A DNA stretch of 24,867 nucleotides from a virus. Below, piece after piece: positions 7,462 through 15,117 of the stretch. The notes below the pieces were generated by a model. That model was given only the letters and a program-made list of their open reading frames with translations. It was not told the origin of the DNA and ran no database searches. The stretch covers positions 1 to 24,867 of IMG/VR virus record IMGVR_UViG_3300032323_001134; one strand, given 5' to 3'. Positions within the stretch are counted from its first letter, which is position 1. The number at the start of each line of letters is the position of its first letter. The translations under genes were made by a program, and so were the position numbers.

Positions 7462-9843
7462 ATGCAGTTTCAGAGAACTATTTTATCTGTTTCAATATCA
7501 TCTATGATGATTACCCTTGCTGGGTGTGGAGGTGGAGGTGGCGGTGGTGCAGGTGGAGGTGGCGGATATCTAAGAGCTGAAGTACCCTACCATACCCCAG
7601 TGCGTGTGGCCACTGCTATAGATCCACTAACCAAAGTTGATGGCGCGGCACCAATATTTGATACTTTCAATGCCAACGTCACTGGCAGTGGCAATGATAT
7701 TATACTAGCCGGGCGCCAAACACAATATGCCACTCCCGAAACCTGGAGCAATAGTCGACTTACTTTGCTGGCTTGGGAAGGCGGTACCTTAGTCGATCGA
7801 ACCGCACAATGGTTTCCTGGTGGTATCAACGAAATTCTAGGCACAGAACCCAGTGTGAAGTTTGCGGACTTGTTTAACACAGGACGACAAGACATGTTGG
7901 TAGCACCCAGCACCGACATGAGGCATTATGGACCTGGGTATGTATTTTCCAACCAAGGTTCCCACTTTAATCGTATCTCTATTCCATTGACCAATGTTTG
8001 GGCGCACGACAGTGCCATTGCCGACATGGACGGCGACGGTTTTAAAGATTTATTGTTTGTGGACTACGGTCCAAACACCACGTTGGCCATTAACAATCGA
8101 GTAAACAACTTTACGCCTTACATTGATAGTCGGGGTAATGCTGGAGATTTAAGATGGGGTGGTTCTAGTATTGTAGCAGATGATTTTTTACAGAATGGTC
8201 AAAAACAAATCATTGTTACCGACAATTCGTGTAATGTTGCAAATCCTGCTTGTAGTGATTCTCGCACAACCAAGATGTATAGTTATACTATCACTGGTGG
8301 CAATCTTAACTATCAATATGTAGGTGATTTACCTACTCCATTGTTAGATCACAATGTGCGTGTAGTGTCGCATGATTTTAACACTGATGGACGTCCCGAT
8401 GTTATAGTTTTCAGTCGGCCATTTGACTACACAGTCAAGCGTAGTGCCATACAATTTTTAAGCAATCAAGGCAGTGGCACATTTACTGATGTCACATCCA
8501 CCACTCTGGTCAACTACGACACCAACACTTACTCTACCTACAATCCCAAATTTCTTGATGTCAATGGAGACGGGCGCACTGACATCTTGGTCAGTGCCTG
8601 GGACTTTTCAGGAAATCATAACAGCACACAGGTATTGTTAAAAAGTTCAGACGGAAAATATGTAGCGGCTCATCAAAAAATATTCACAGACTTTTTAAAA
8701 CAAGCCGCATCTCTAACAGCCAGTCTAGGTAATGGTGCCAATGAAGCTAACAGTACAGTAAACATTTTTCAGGCACCGGATGGCAAGATGTATCTAGTGA
8801 CTATGATTGTGTATGAAGCCAACAATGACAAGAAAATGGCTGTGTATATGAGTCAGATGGGATCTCAGGTCACACTGACAGCACAAGCCGCTGTAGATTT
8901 AATTAAACAGAAATGGCCGTACATGAGCACCGCATCAGCCAACGCTGTACTAGCCCAGACTGCGGCTACTTACTGGAATGGTAGCGTGATTGATATAGAA
9001 GCCGCATTAAGACCGGTGGGTGCTCTTTCAATAGGTGCAAAAATACTGTCAGGACATGTGAGTGGTGTGGACATAGGATCAGGACAGATGATAGCTATGG
9101 ATGCTCTCCAAAGACCTTTCATGGTCAATGCTAGGCCAATGAATGTCACCGGACTTGATGCTTTCCAAAGAAACAACTTCATGGGGGCCGATCACGACCT
9201 TGCCAGCCCTGCTGAGTTTTTAACTGGGGCCAGGGCCAATGTTGTAAATGGTTTACGTATTGCCGGAGATCAATCGCCCAATAATCCCAATGGTGGACAG
9301 TACAGCATAGGTATTCCTGCAGTATGGAAGAAAGATTCGTGGGCGTTTGGAGCACAATACACACGACTCAATTTCAATCCTTGGGTGTCGTTTAGTGGTG
9401 CATGGGGATCTGTGCAGTCATCATCAGTGTTTGACAATGTGGTATCATATCGCCAGGGTGGGTTCGTTGCCAAAGCCAGTTTAATGTATGTAACTACAGA
9501 TATCAATCCAGGCCTGATTACTCGCATAAGTCCCACCATGGGTACCTGGGCCGAAGCAGGTTATCGCTGGGGTGATAAGAAAAACGACATGGGTATCTAC
9601 ATCGGGCAGGCACCTCGTGTGCTCAGTGGACAAGTTGAAGCCAATGTGCCCACTTCATTTGACAGCTCAGGACAATTAGTTTATACTAAGCAAAATCTAG
9701 ATATTCTAAGAACTCCTACATATTACATGCGAGGTGTTTATAGCAAGCAGATTGATAAGCGTACCCAATTCAGATTCAATGCGGCTACCAGCACTGTGGG
9801 GCAGTATCGCATTATGAATGAACTACTATGGAGTTTTAACTAA
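7462..9843 (+). CDS. Large lipoprotein with FG-GAP/VCBS-like repeats and C-terminal beta-barrel-like region
   Basis: This is a 793-residue protein. Residues 1-21 form a short lipoprotein signal with an Arg-containing head and lipobox LAGC, so C22 would be lipidated. A Gly-rich linker (21-35) follows. Residues 130-400 contain FG-GAP/VCBS-like repeats with calcium-type loops: ADMDGDGFKDLL (187-198), HDFNTDGRPDV (304-314) and LDVNGDGRTDI (365-375), plus a degenerate one near 134-146. Residues 475-520 (DLIKQKWPYMSTASANAVL, then IDIEAALRPVG) resemble the region after the catalytic Ser in autotransporter-type subtilases, but no protease triad is present. From about 620 to the end, alternating aromatic strands finish in LLWSFN, as in outer-membrane barrels. 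It probably sits at the cell envelope of a Gram-negative host. No ribosome binding site is seen. Confidence 0.8.
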   Translation: MQFQRTILSVSISSMMITLAGCGGGGGGGAGGGGGYLRAEVPYHTPVRVATAIDPLTKVDGAAPIFDTFNANVTGSGNDIILAGRQTQYATPETWSNSRLTLLAWEGGTLVDRTAQWFPGGINEILGTEPSVKFADLFNTGRQDMLVAPSTDMRHYGPGYVFSNQGSHFNRISIPLTNVWAHDSAIADMDGDGFKDLLFVDYGPNTTLAINNRVNNFTPYIDSRGNAGDLRWGGSSIVADDFLQNGQKQIIVTDNSCNVANPACSDSRTTKMYSYTITGGNLNYQYVGDLPTPLLDHNVRVVSHDFNTDGRPDVIVFSRPFDYTVKRSAIQFLSNQGSGTFTDVTSTTLVNYDTNTYSTYNPKFLDVNGDGRTDILVSAWDFSGNHNSTQVLLKSSDGKYVAAHQKIFTDFLKQAASLTASLGNGANEANSTVNIFQAPDGKMYLVTMIVYEANNDKKMAVYMSQMGSQVTLTAQAAVDLIKQKWPYMSTASANAVLAQTAATYWNGSVIDIEAALRPVGALSIGAKILSGHVSGVDIGSGQMIAMDALQRPFMVNARPMNVTGLDAFQRNNFMGADHDLASPAEFLTGARANVVNGLRIAGDQSPNNPNGGQYSIGIPAVWKKDSWAFGAQYTRLNFNPWVSFSGAWGSVQSSSVFDNVVSYRQGGFVAKASLMYVTTDINPGLITRISPTMGTWAEAGYRWGDKKNDMGIYIGQAPRVLSGQVEANVPTSFDSSGQLVYTKQNLDILRTPTYYMRGVYSKQIDKRTQFRFNAATSTVGQYRIMNELLWSFN

Positions 9844-9844
9844 C

Positions 9845-10240
9845 ATGACAGCCACATTAAAACAAGCCCAGGAGCAAGGTATTGCACCATGGGATGATGC
9901 GTATTTTGAAGATAAGAAGGTTTGGATCTTTAGAGATCGATATCCGGTGAGCCCTGGGCATTTGTTGTTTGTACCTAAAGTCAATACACCCGATAACATC
10001 ATGGATTGTTTTCGTTTGGCACAGAGATACGGCGAGTGGGTAGTGCTCAAAGGTGATGCTGATGCTTACAACATCGGAATGAACTGTGGAACGGAGGCAG
10101 GTCAAACAGTGATGTATCCACACATACACATGATTCCCCGTCGAACAGGAGATTGTGAAGACCCTGTGGGTGGTGTAAGAAATGTGATTCCAGGGCAAGG
10201 AAACTATAAAACTGGCGCCTATAAAAACCCTACTAAATAA
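9845..10240 (+). CDS. HIT-family protein
   Basis: This is a 131-residue protein, the usual size for HIT proteins. The frame is open from 9818, but those codons lie inside the lipoprotein gene. ATG 9845, one base after its stop, gives the natural N-terminus MTATLKQAQE. The strand and loop KKVWIFRDRYPVSPGHLLFVPK match the HIT N-terminal half. The family motif appears as GQTVMYPHIHMIPRRTGD, so the first His of H-x-H-x-H is Tyr, while the central nucleophile His and the last His remain. HIT proteins hydrolyse or transfer nucleotide phosphates (AMP-lysine, ApnA, sugar-nucleotide types). Its partner here is unknown, but sugar-nucleotide enzymes are nearby. Confidence 0.85.
   Translation: MTATLKQAQEQGIAPWDDAYFEDKKVWIFRDRYPVSPGHLLFVPKVNTPDNIMDCFRLAQRYGEWVVLKGDADAYNIGMNCGTEAGQTVMYPHIHMIPRRTGDCEDPVGGVRNVIPGQGNYKTGAYKNPTK
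10232..10240 (+). promoter_or_regulatory. Possible late-promoter-like site ACTAAATAA
   Basis: ACTAAATA matches T4 late TATAAATA at 6 of 8 positions and resembles the sites before folE. It overlaps the last codons and stop of the HIT gene, 85 nt before queD. The match is weak. Confidence 0.25.
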
Positions 10241-10292
10241 TGATCTCAACAGCGGCCTTCCGGCATTCATCCCGCTATACAAATTCTGCAGG

Positions 10293-10317
10293 CCTATGCT
10301 ATAATCTAACATAGGAG
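10293..10317 (+). promoter_or_regulatory. queD promoter (extended -10) inside an inverted repeat, plus ribosome binding site
   Basis: TGC followed by TATAAT (10297-10305) is an extended -10; no good -35 is seen. The arms CCTATG (10293-10298) and CATAGG (10310-10315) flank it. The right arm overlaps the ribosome binding site AGGAG (10313-10317), which is 7 nt before ATG 10325. The rest of the 84-nt gap (10241-10292) holds nothing I recognise. Confidence 0.55.
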
Positions 10318-10324
10318 AATAACA

Positions 10325-10849
10325 ATGGCAAAATATCTTTCAACAAAAACATACGGCAACGACAGAGGGCTGTCATGCTGTTTTAGACAATGGCGTTCAA
10401 CACATAGTCACTGCTCATTGCTACATGGATACTCAATTGGTATCAAACTAATTTTTGAATCAGAAACACTAGACGACCGTAATTGGGTCATGGACTTTGG
10501 TGGACTCAAAGCATTCAAAGAGTGGAGCGAATACATGTTCGATCATACTTTAATCGTTGCAGAAGATGACCCGTATCTGGAACGTTTTGAAGACATGGCA
10601 GGGTTAGGTCTACAAGACAAAGGTGGTGTTTGTGATGTTCGCATTGTTGAAGGTGTGGGTTGCGAAAAGTTTGCTGAACTGGCCTACAAAGAAATGGCCA
10701 CTATATTACACATCTTTAAAACCGGCAATACTTACTACTGCCCTAATGGGGGAACCTTTAACGCTAGATACCCTGTAGGATCAGGTGTTAAACTGCGTTC
10801 AGTAGAAGTTTTTGAACATGCTGGTAATTCAGCAGTGTATGAGGGATAA
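10325..10849 (+). CDS. queD: 6-carboxy-tetrahydropterin synthase (QueD)
   Basis: This 174-residue protein is of normal length for the longer QueD type, with ribosome binding site AGGAG before the ATG. Key motifs are CCFRQWRSTHSHCSLLHGY (18-36), with the nucleophile C30 and histidines H27, H29 and H34. The usual HGH is HGY here, as in a common QueD subgroup, so the zinc ligands are shifted. MDFGGLKAFKEW (56-67), FDHTLIVAEDDP (72-83), VEGVGCEKFAELAY (substrate-holding C-E) and the final VEVFEHAGNSAVY complete the fold. It converts dihydroneopterin triphosphate, the FolE product, to 6-carboxy-tetrahydropterin, the QueE substrate. A GT2 gene starts 2 nt downstream. Confidence 0.88.
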   Translation: MAKYLSTKTYGNDRGLSCCFRQWRSTHSHCSLLHGYSIGIKLIFESETLDDRNWVMDFGGLKAFKEWSEYMFDHTLIVAEDDPYLERFEDMAGLGLQDKGGVCDVRIVEGVGCEKFAELAYKEMATILHIFKTGNTYYCPNGGTFNARYPVGSGVKLRSVEVFEHAGNSAVYEG

Positions 10850-10851
10850 CA

Positions 10852-11709
10852 ATGAGTAAAACACCGCCCGTGGGTATAAACAAATTGTGGGCTAAACCAG
10901 CCACGCATAGAATATCAGTGCTGTTGCCCACTCGTGGCAGAACCGACATGCTAAAAAGAAGCTTGTTGAGTTTGCTCGACCTGGCCAATAATCCAGCTGA
11001 GTTAGAAATATTACTGGCGTTTGACAATGATGACAAACAATCTCTTGAGTGGTGTCAACAAAATATTTTCCCAGAGTTAGAATCACGTGGAGTTGACGCC
11101 ATTGTGGTTGAGTTTACTCCCTTGGGCTATCTTAGACTACATGAGTACCTCAATGCCCTGGCAGGATTGGCCAATGGTAACTGGTTGATGTTCTGGAATG
11201 ATGATGCCGTGATGCAGACTCAAGATTGGGATCAACGTATTACAGAGCACGATGGAAAGTTTTTATGTTTAAGAATGCCTACTCATAATGAACACCCTTA
11301 TGCTATCTTTCCTATAGTGCCTAGAGACTGGTACTACCTACTAGGACATCTCAGCAATCATCAACTCACAGACGCCACTATCAGTCAGATATCCTATATC
11401 GTAGGTATCATAAAAAACATCGATGTTTCTGTGTTACACGACAGATTTGATATCACTGGCAACAACCAAGACACAACATTTAAAAATCGACCCATGCTGG
11501 AAGGTCGTCCAGATGATCCTCGAGATTTTAATCATGCAATCTTTCGAAATAAACGAGTAAACGATGCCAACAAGATTGCGTGGTATTTAGAACGCATTGG
11601 TCAACCCAGCGAGTGGTTCACTCAAGTGATGTCAGGGAAACAAGACCCCTGGGAATACATGTGTGGCAAAGAACAAGATCCAAACGGTCAGGTAGCTATA
11701 CATGCTTAA
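10852..11709 (+). CDS. Family 2-like glycosyltransferase (GT-A fold)
   Basis: The protein is 285 residues; ribosome binding site GAGGG (10841-10845) lies in the end of queD. The N-terminal strand RISVLLPTRGRTDMLKRSLL (20-39) is the GT2 nucleotide-binding start. The acidic motif FWNDDAV (114-120) stands where the family has its DxD metal site. The middle portion continues as a GT-A core. The C-terminal half (PRDWYYLLGHLS and beyond) may bind the acceptor. There is no membrane segment, so it is soluble. It opens a second coupled cassette of methyltransferases and glycosyltransferases. Acceptor and donor are unknown. Confidence 0.75.
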   Translation: MSKTPPVGINKLWAKPATHRISVLLPTRGRTDMLKRSLLSLLDLANNPAELEILLAFDNDDKQSLEWCQQNIFPELESRGVDAIVVEFTPLGYLRLHEYLNALAGLANGNWLMFWNDDAVMQTQDWDQRITEHDGKFLCLRMPTHNEHPYAIFPIVPRDWYYLLGHLSNHQLTDATISQISYIVGIIKNIDVSVLHDRFDITGNNQDTTFKNRPMLEGRPDDPRDFNHAIFRNKRVNDANKIAWYLERIGQPSEWFTQVMSGKQDPWEYMCGKEQDPNGQVAIHA

Positions 11710-12490
11710 TACTGATCAACATCTATTAGATAAAATCAAGGCCTATTGGAATCGCCAACCTTGCAACATCCTACACGGTCGTAGCGAGCTAGGCACTCCA
11801 GAATTTTACCAAGAAGTTTCTGAGCGTAGATATCGTGTAGAACCACACATTAGAGAGTTTGCTGGATTCCATCTCTGGGCTGGCAAGCGTGTTCTAGAGA
11901 TTGGATCAGGCATTGGCAGTGATGCTGAAGAGTTTGCCAAACGTGGTGCCGAATACGTGGGAGTGGACTACAGCGATCAAAGTGTAGAAATTGCTCGTCA
12001 ACGATTTAAAGTATTAGAACTCGAAGGAGAGTTTCACAACATTGATGCCAGCGATGGCAACGCTCTAGAAGCTTTGGGCAAGTTTGACCTTGTGTACAGT
12101 TACGGTGTGATCCATCACTTTCCAGCCATTGACACAATCATTCGCAATGTTCATCGTGTACTTAACCCCAACGGAGAATTCCGTTTCATGGTCTATGCCA
12201 AGAATTCCTGGAAGTATGCCATGATACAAAAAGGCCTAGATCAATTTGAAGCACAAAGCGGTTGTCCATATGCACAAGCCTATACAAGAGATGATATCTA
12301 TCGCATGCTAGATGGTCAGTTTCACATTGAACGTCTTCGTCAAGATCATTGCTTTATGTACAATGTTCCTGCTTACAAGTCTGGCAACTACGAACTAGAA
12401 CCATGGTTCGAGGCCATGCCAGAGGACATACGTCAAGCAGTGAAAGAATATCTAGGTTGGCATTTATTGGTCAAGGCCAGAAAGATATAA
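11702..12490 (+). CDS. Class I SAM-dependent methyltransferase
   Basis: The 262-residue protein overlaps the GT2 gene by 8 nt. A helical N-terminus is followed by motif I VLEIGSGIGSDAEEFA (64-79), acidic strand-2 end YVGVDYSDQS (85-94), motif II region FHNIDASDG, and FDLVYSYGVIHHF, the usual UbiE/Methyltransf_11-like strand 4. The C-terminal region is aromatic and basic. It likely methylates a small molecule or sugar in the cassette. Nothing supports a DNA methyltransferase: no target-recognition domain and no DPPY or PCQ motif. Confidence 0.85.
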   Translation: MLNTDQHLLDKIKAYWNRQPCNILHGRSELGTPEFYQEVSERRYRVEPHIREFAGFHLWAGKRVLEIGSGIGSDAEEFAKRGAEYVGVDYSDQSVEIARQRFKVLELEGEFHNIDASDGNALEALGKFDLVYSYGVIHHFPAIDTIIRNVHRVLNPNGEFRFMVYAKNSWKYAMIQKGLDQFEAQSGCPYAQAYTRDDIYRMLDGQFHIERLRQDHCFMYNVPAYKSGNYELEPWFEAMPEDIRQAVKEYLGWHLLVKARKI

Positions 12491-13233
12491 TGAAAAATCT
12501 ACAACGTTATCTACAAGATGTAGCCAATGCTCGCCGGCAGGAACTGCTACCCTATGTGTTTCATGCCACCAGTGCAAAGGTACAGACTGGTCCTTTCAAA
12601 GGAATTACTTTGATTCCTAGATACATGTGGGGTGATGGCGACACAGCGGCCAAGCTCATGGGTGTGTATGAAGATGAACTACACGGCTTTGTTGAACAGG
12701 CCATTGTCAAGAACCCCGATCTAGTAATCAACGTAGGCTGTGCTGAAGGATATTACAGTGTAGGATTGGCTAGTCGATTGCCTGACTCTCAAGTGTTGGC
12801 AGTTGACATAGAACCGCGATCAGCTGACATAGTCAAAGACACTGCCACTGCCAACCAACTAAAAAATCTTCAGGCTGTAACAAAAACCGTAGATCATGCC
12901 TGGCTAGAACAACATTGCAAGGACGCTGTGAATCCTTTGCTGGTGTTTGACTGTGAGGGAGCGGAACTAGAACTGCTGGACCCTGCTTGCGTACAGTCAT
13001 TGGCAAAATGCTCTATCATGGTAGAATGTCATGATTGTATGGGATTGCCTATTACACCTACCTTGTTGTCAAGATTTGAATCGACACATGACATTCAACA
13101 AGTTTCTCAAACTTACAAAGATTCCTATCAATTTGATTTTCTACACCATCTCAGTGATTGCGACAAGTGGGCCCTGGTGCACGAAGGTCGTCCCAGCACA
13201 ATGAGCTGGTTATACATGGTACCTAAACAATGA
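12490..13233 (+). CDS. FkbM-like SAM-dependent methyltransferase
   Basis: This is a 247-residue protein. The frame extends upstream inside the previous gene, but ATG 12490 shares one base with its stop (TAATG) and gives MKNLQRYLQD, a sensible N-terminus. Motif I is VINVGCAEGYYSVGLA (79-94), with strand-2 acid AVDIEPR (104-110). LLVFDCEGAELELL is the FkbM-type motif (D-x-E-G-x-E), and IMVECHD follows, typical of that family. FkbM-like enzymes are mostly O-methyltransferases on sugars or polyketides. In this cassette a glycan O-methylation is the likeliest job. Confidence 0.8.
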   Translation: MKNLQRYLQDVANARRQELLPYVFHATSAKVQTGPFKGITLIPRYMWGDGDTAAKLMGVYEDELHGFVEQAIVKNPDLVINVGCAEGYYSVGLASRLPDSQVLAVDIEPRSADIVKDTATANQLKNLQAVTKTVDHAWLEQHCKDAVNPLLVFDCEGAELELLDPACVQSLAKCSIMVECHDCMGLPITPTLLSRFESTHDIQQVSQTYKDSYQFDFLHHLSDCDKWALVHEGRPSTMSWLYMVPKQ

Positions 13234-13955
13234 AAAATTATCTAGTTAAAAGTCTGTTCCAAGTACAGGATACCAACTGGCATTTCAAAGATCGCAGTGA
13301 TGAACAAGATCTGCATAAAAAATATGTAGAGATGCATCAAATCTCTGTGGGTAGCTATACCAAGCATCTCAAAGGCACCTGGGAATTAAAATTCATACAA
13401 GGTTCTGTAGGCAACATCAATGATGCGTTCAAGCGTACCTTCCGTGAAATCTACGAGCTATGGCGCCAAGGCAACACCAACATCTTGTATACTGACCCTG
13501 ACACTGTGGCTATCAAAGACATTGATCCTTGGCAAATATCTGATCGGTTCATGATGTTTAATTTCACAGATCCCAAGAGTCTCAACACCAACAATCAATA
13601 CGGACGTACTTTTCCTTATTTTTTCAATGCTGGTGTAAGATTTTTCCCAGCAGGCATGGATCAACGCATCTGGGACTTAGGCCTTGAAATGTTGGATCGT
13701 TGGGAAGAAGGCACTTACAACACTGAACAGACAATATTAAATGCCATGCTGTGGGACCAAGGACTCACACTGGATCAAGCTCTAAGACCCGAATGGGCTT
13801 ATCAAGCACAGTGGTTACCAAATCAAGCCCCACTTTGGGTGCAAGATTTATGGAACGGCATTGACATCAATAGAGCTTTGATCCTGCACACTCATAGCAG
13901 TAGAGGCATTGATGAAAAATTAACGTTTATGAAACAGATCACAGGACAATCATGA
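13230..13955 (+). CDS. DxD glycosyltransferase (nucleotide-sugar transferase type)
   Basis: The 241-residue protein overlaps the neighbours by ATGA at both ends. NILYTDPDTVAIKDI (84-98) contains a DxD (D89, D91) with the surrounding hydrophobics expected for a GT-A metal site. YFFNAGVRFFPAG and NTEQTILNAMLW follow in the order seen in GT8/nucleotide-diphospho-sugar transferases. The late ILHTHSSRG is placed like the C-terminal His of those enzymes. It is soluble. It likely adds a sugar in the same pathway as the GT2 protein and the methyltransferases around it. Confidence 0.75.
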   Translation: MKNYLVKSLFQVQDTNWHFKDRSDEQDLHKKYVEMHQISVGSYTKHLKGTWELKFIQGSVGNINDAFKRTFREIYELWRQGNTNILYTDPDTVAIKDIDPWQISDRFMMFNFTDPKSLNTNNQYGRTFPYFFNAGVRFFPAGMDQRIWDLGLEMLDRWEEGTYNTEQTILNAMLWDQGLTLDQALRPEWAYQAQWLPNQAPLWVQDLWNGIDINRALILHTHSSRGIDEKLTFMKQITGQS

Positions 13956-14557
13956 AAGAAATATTCTCAAACATAGTCAACAACGGCCGGTGGCGAGCCA
14001 ATAATACTGTGTGTGGCAACGGAAGTACCATGGTGTACACTGATAACTTAAGAAAAGAGCTAGGGCCTTTCTTGGAACGCCACAACATCAAGTCCATGTT
14101 TGATGCTCCCTGTGGCGACTATGGATGGATGAGCGAAACTGTACTTCCAGAAGGTTTACATTATATTGGCGGAGATATTGTTGATTCCTTGATAGAAAAA
14201 AATCGAGAACAGCACCCCGCAGTTGACTTTCGTGTGTTTGATATTTCGCAGGATGCTTTTCCTGATGTGGATCTGTTGTTTTGCCGTGATTGCTTGATAC
14301 ACTTCAGTCAGGCTGACATTAGATTGGTATTCGAAAACATTGCTCGCAGTAACATAAAATATGTGTTAATGTCCAGCTATCCTAATCTCAACAACACTGA
14401 TATTCAAACTGGCGGATTTCGTGGAGTTAACTTTGCAAGAGCACCCTATGATTTTGAACCAGCCATAGACAGCATAGAGGATTGGATTCCAAGATTTGAA
14501 CCCAGAGCCATGTGTCTTTGGAGCCGTGAAACAATAATAGATTATTTAAAAAAATGA
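13952..14557 (+). CDS. SAM-dependent methyltransferase
   Basis: This is a 201-residue protein with ATGA overlaps at both ends. An N-terminal GNGSTMVYTDNLRKEL leads into motif I MFDAPCGDYGWM (49-60), which has the A-P-C-G-D variant of the SAM loop. The second strand ends YIGGDIVDS (71-79). DLLFCRDCLIHF is the motif-IV-like strand, followed by YVLMSSYPN. It is the third methyltransferase of this cassette and differs in family from the other two, so they are not recent duplicates. The substrate is unknown; a glycan or nucleotide-sugar is favoured by neighbours. Confidence 0.8.
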   Translation: MKEIFSNIVNNGRWRANNTVCGNGSTMVYTDNLRKELGPFLERHNIKSMFDAPCGDYGWMSETVLPEGLHYIGGDIVDSLIEKNREQHPAVDFRVFDISQDAFPDVDLLFCRDCLIHFSQADIRLVFENIARSNIKYVLMSSYPNLNNTDIQTGGFRGVNFARAPYDFEPAIDSIEDWIPRFEPRAMCLWSRETIIDYLKK

Positions 14558-15117
14558 AAAAAGTTTATGTAAGTTGGACTGATGTACAAAGACAAACTCA
14601 AGAGATCATGCGTCAGATGCATCTAGATGGATGGCACCCAGACTATGTAGTGGGCATCACACGTGGTGGACTGGTGCCAGCCAATCTTATAAGTCAATAT
14701 CTAGATTGCCCAATGGAAACTCTTAAAGTGAGCTTGAGAGATGGCGGCACATGCGAAAGTAATACGTGGATGGCCGAAGATGCATTCGGCCATGAAGTCT
14801 ATGATCCGATGGCATCCAGTGGTGGCCAAAAAAACATTCTCTTAGTGGATGATATCAACGACTCTGGTGCCACTATAAATTGGATACGACAGGACTGGCA
14901 GAACAGTTGTTTCCCTAACGATGCTAGATGGGCTGAGATCTGGGGCAACAATGTGCGTATTGCCACCTTGTACGACAATGAAACCAGCGCCGCTGAAATA
15001 TATGTGAACTACACCGCAGAGACGGTAAACAAAGTAGCAGATCCACAATGGATAGTATTCCCCTGGGAAGAGTGGTGGAAAAACTGGCACCCTAACGAAG
15101 AGCATTACAAACTATGA
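14554..15117 (+). CDS. Phosphoribosyltransferase
   Basis: The 187-residue protein has the PRPP-binding signature ILLVDDINDSGAT (95-107), preceded by the strand VVGITRGGLVPANLIS (32-47), as in Gpt/hypoxanthine-type and related type I phosphoribosyltransferases. The hood and C-terminus are unusual and rich in Trp (VFPWEEWWKNWHP). It would join a base to ribose-5-phosphate or the reverse. A purine-type substrate is likely, and a 7-deazaguanine is a tempting guess because queE and queD lie nearby, but nothing in the sequence settles it. It is coupled by ATGA to the methyltransferase before and the radical SAM gene after. Confidence 0.8.
   Translation: MKKVYVSWTDVQRQTQEIMRQMHLDGWHPDYVVGITRGGLVPANLISQYLDCPMETLKVSLRDGGTCESNTWMAEDAFGHEVYDPMASSGGQKNILLVDDINDSGATINWIRQDWQNSCFPNDARWAEIWGNNVRIATLYDNETSAAEIYVNYTAETVNKVADPQWIVFPWEEWWKNWHPNEEHYKL

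Noticed and set aside
9857-10312. Minus-strand 151-codon ORF across the HIT gene
   Set aside because: It is antisense to a HIT gene with recognisable motifs, has no family features, and runs through the queD promoter.
12349-12489. Upstream extension of the FkbM-like gene
   Set aside because: It lies inside the previous methyltransferase; ATG 12490 shares a base with that gene's stop and gives a natural N-terminus.
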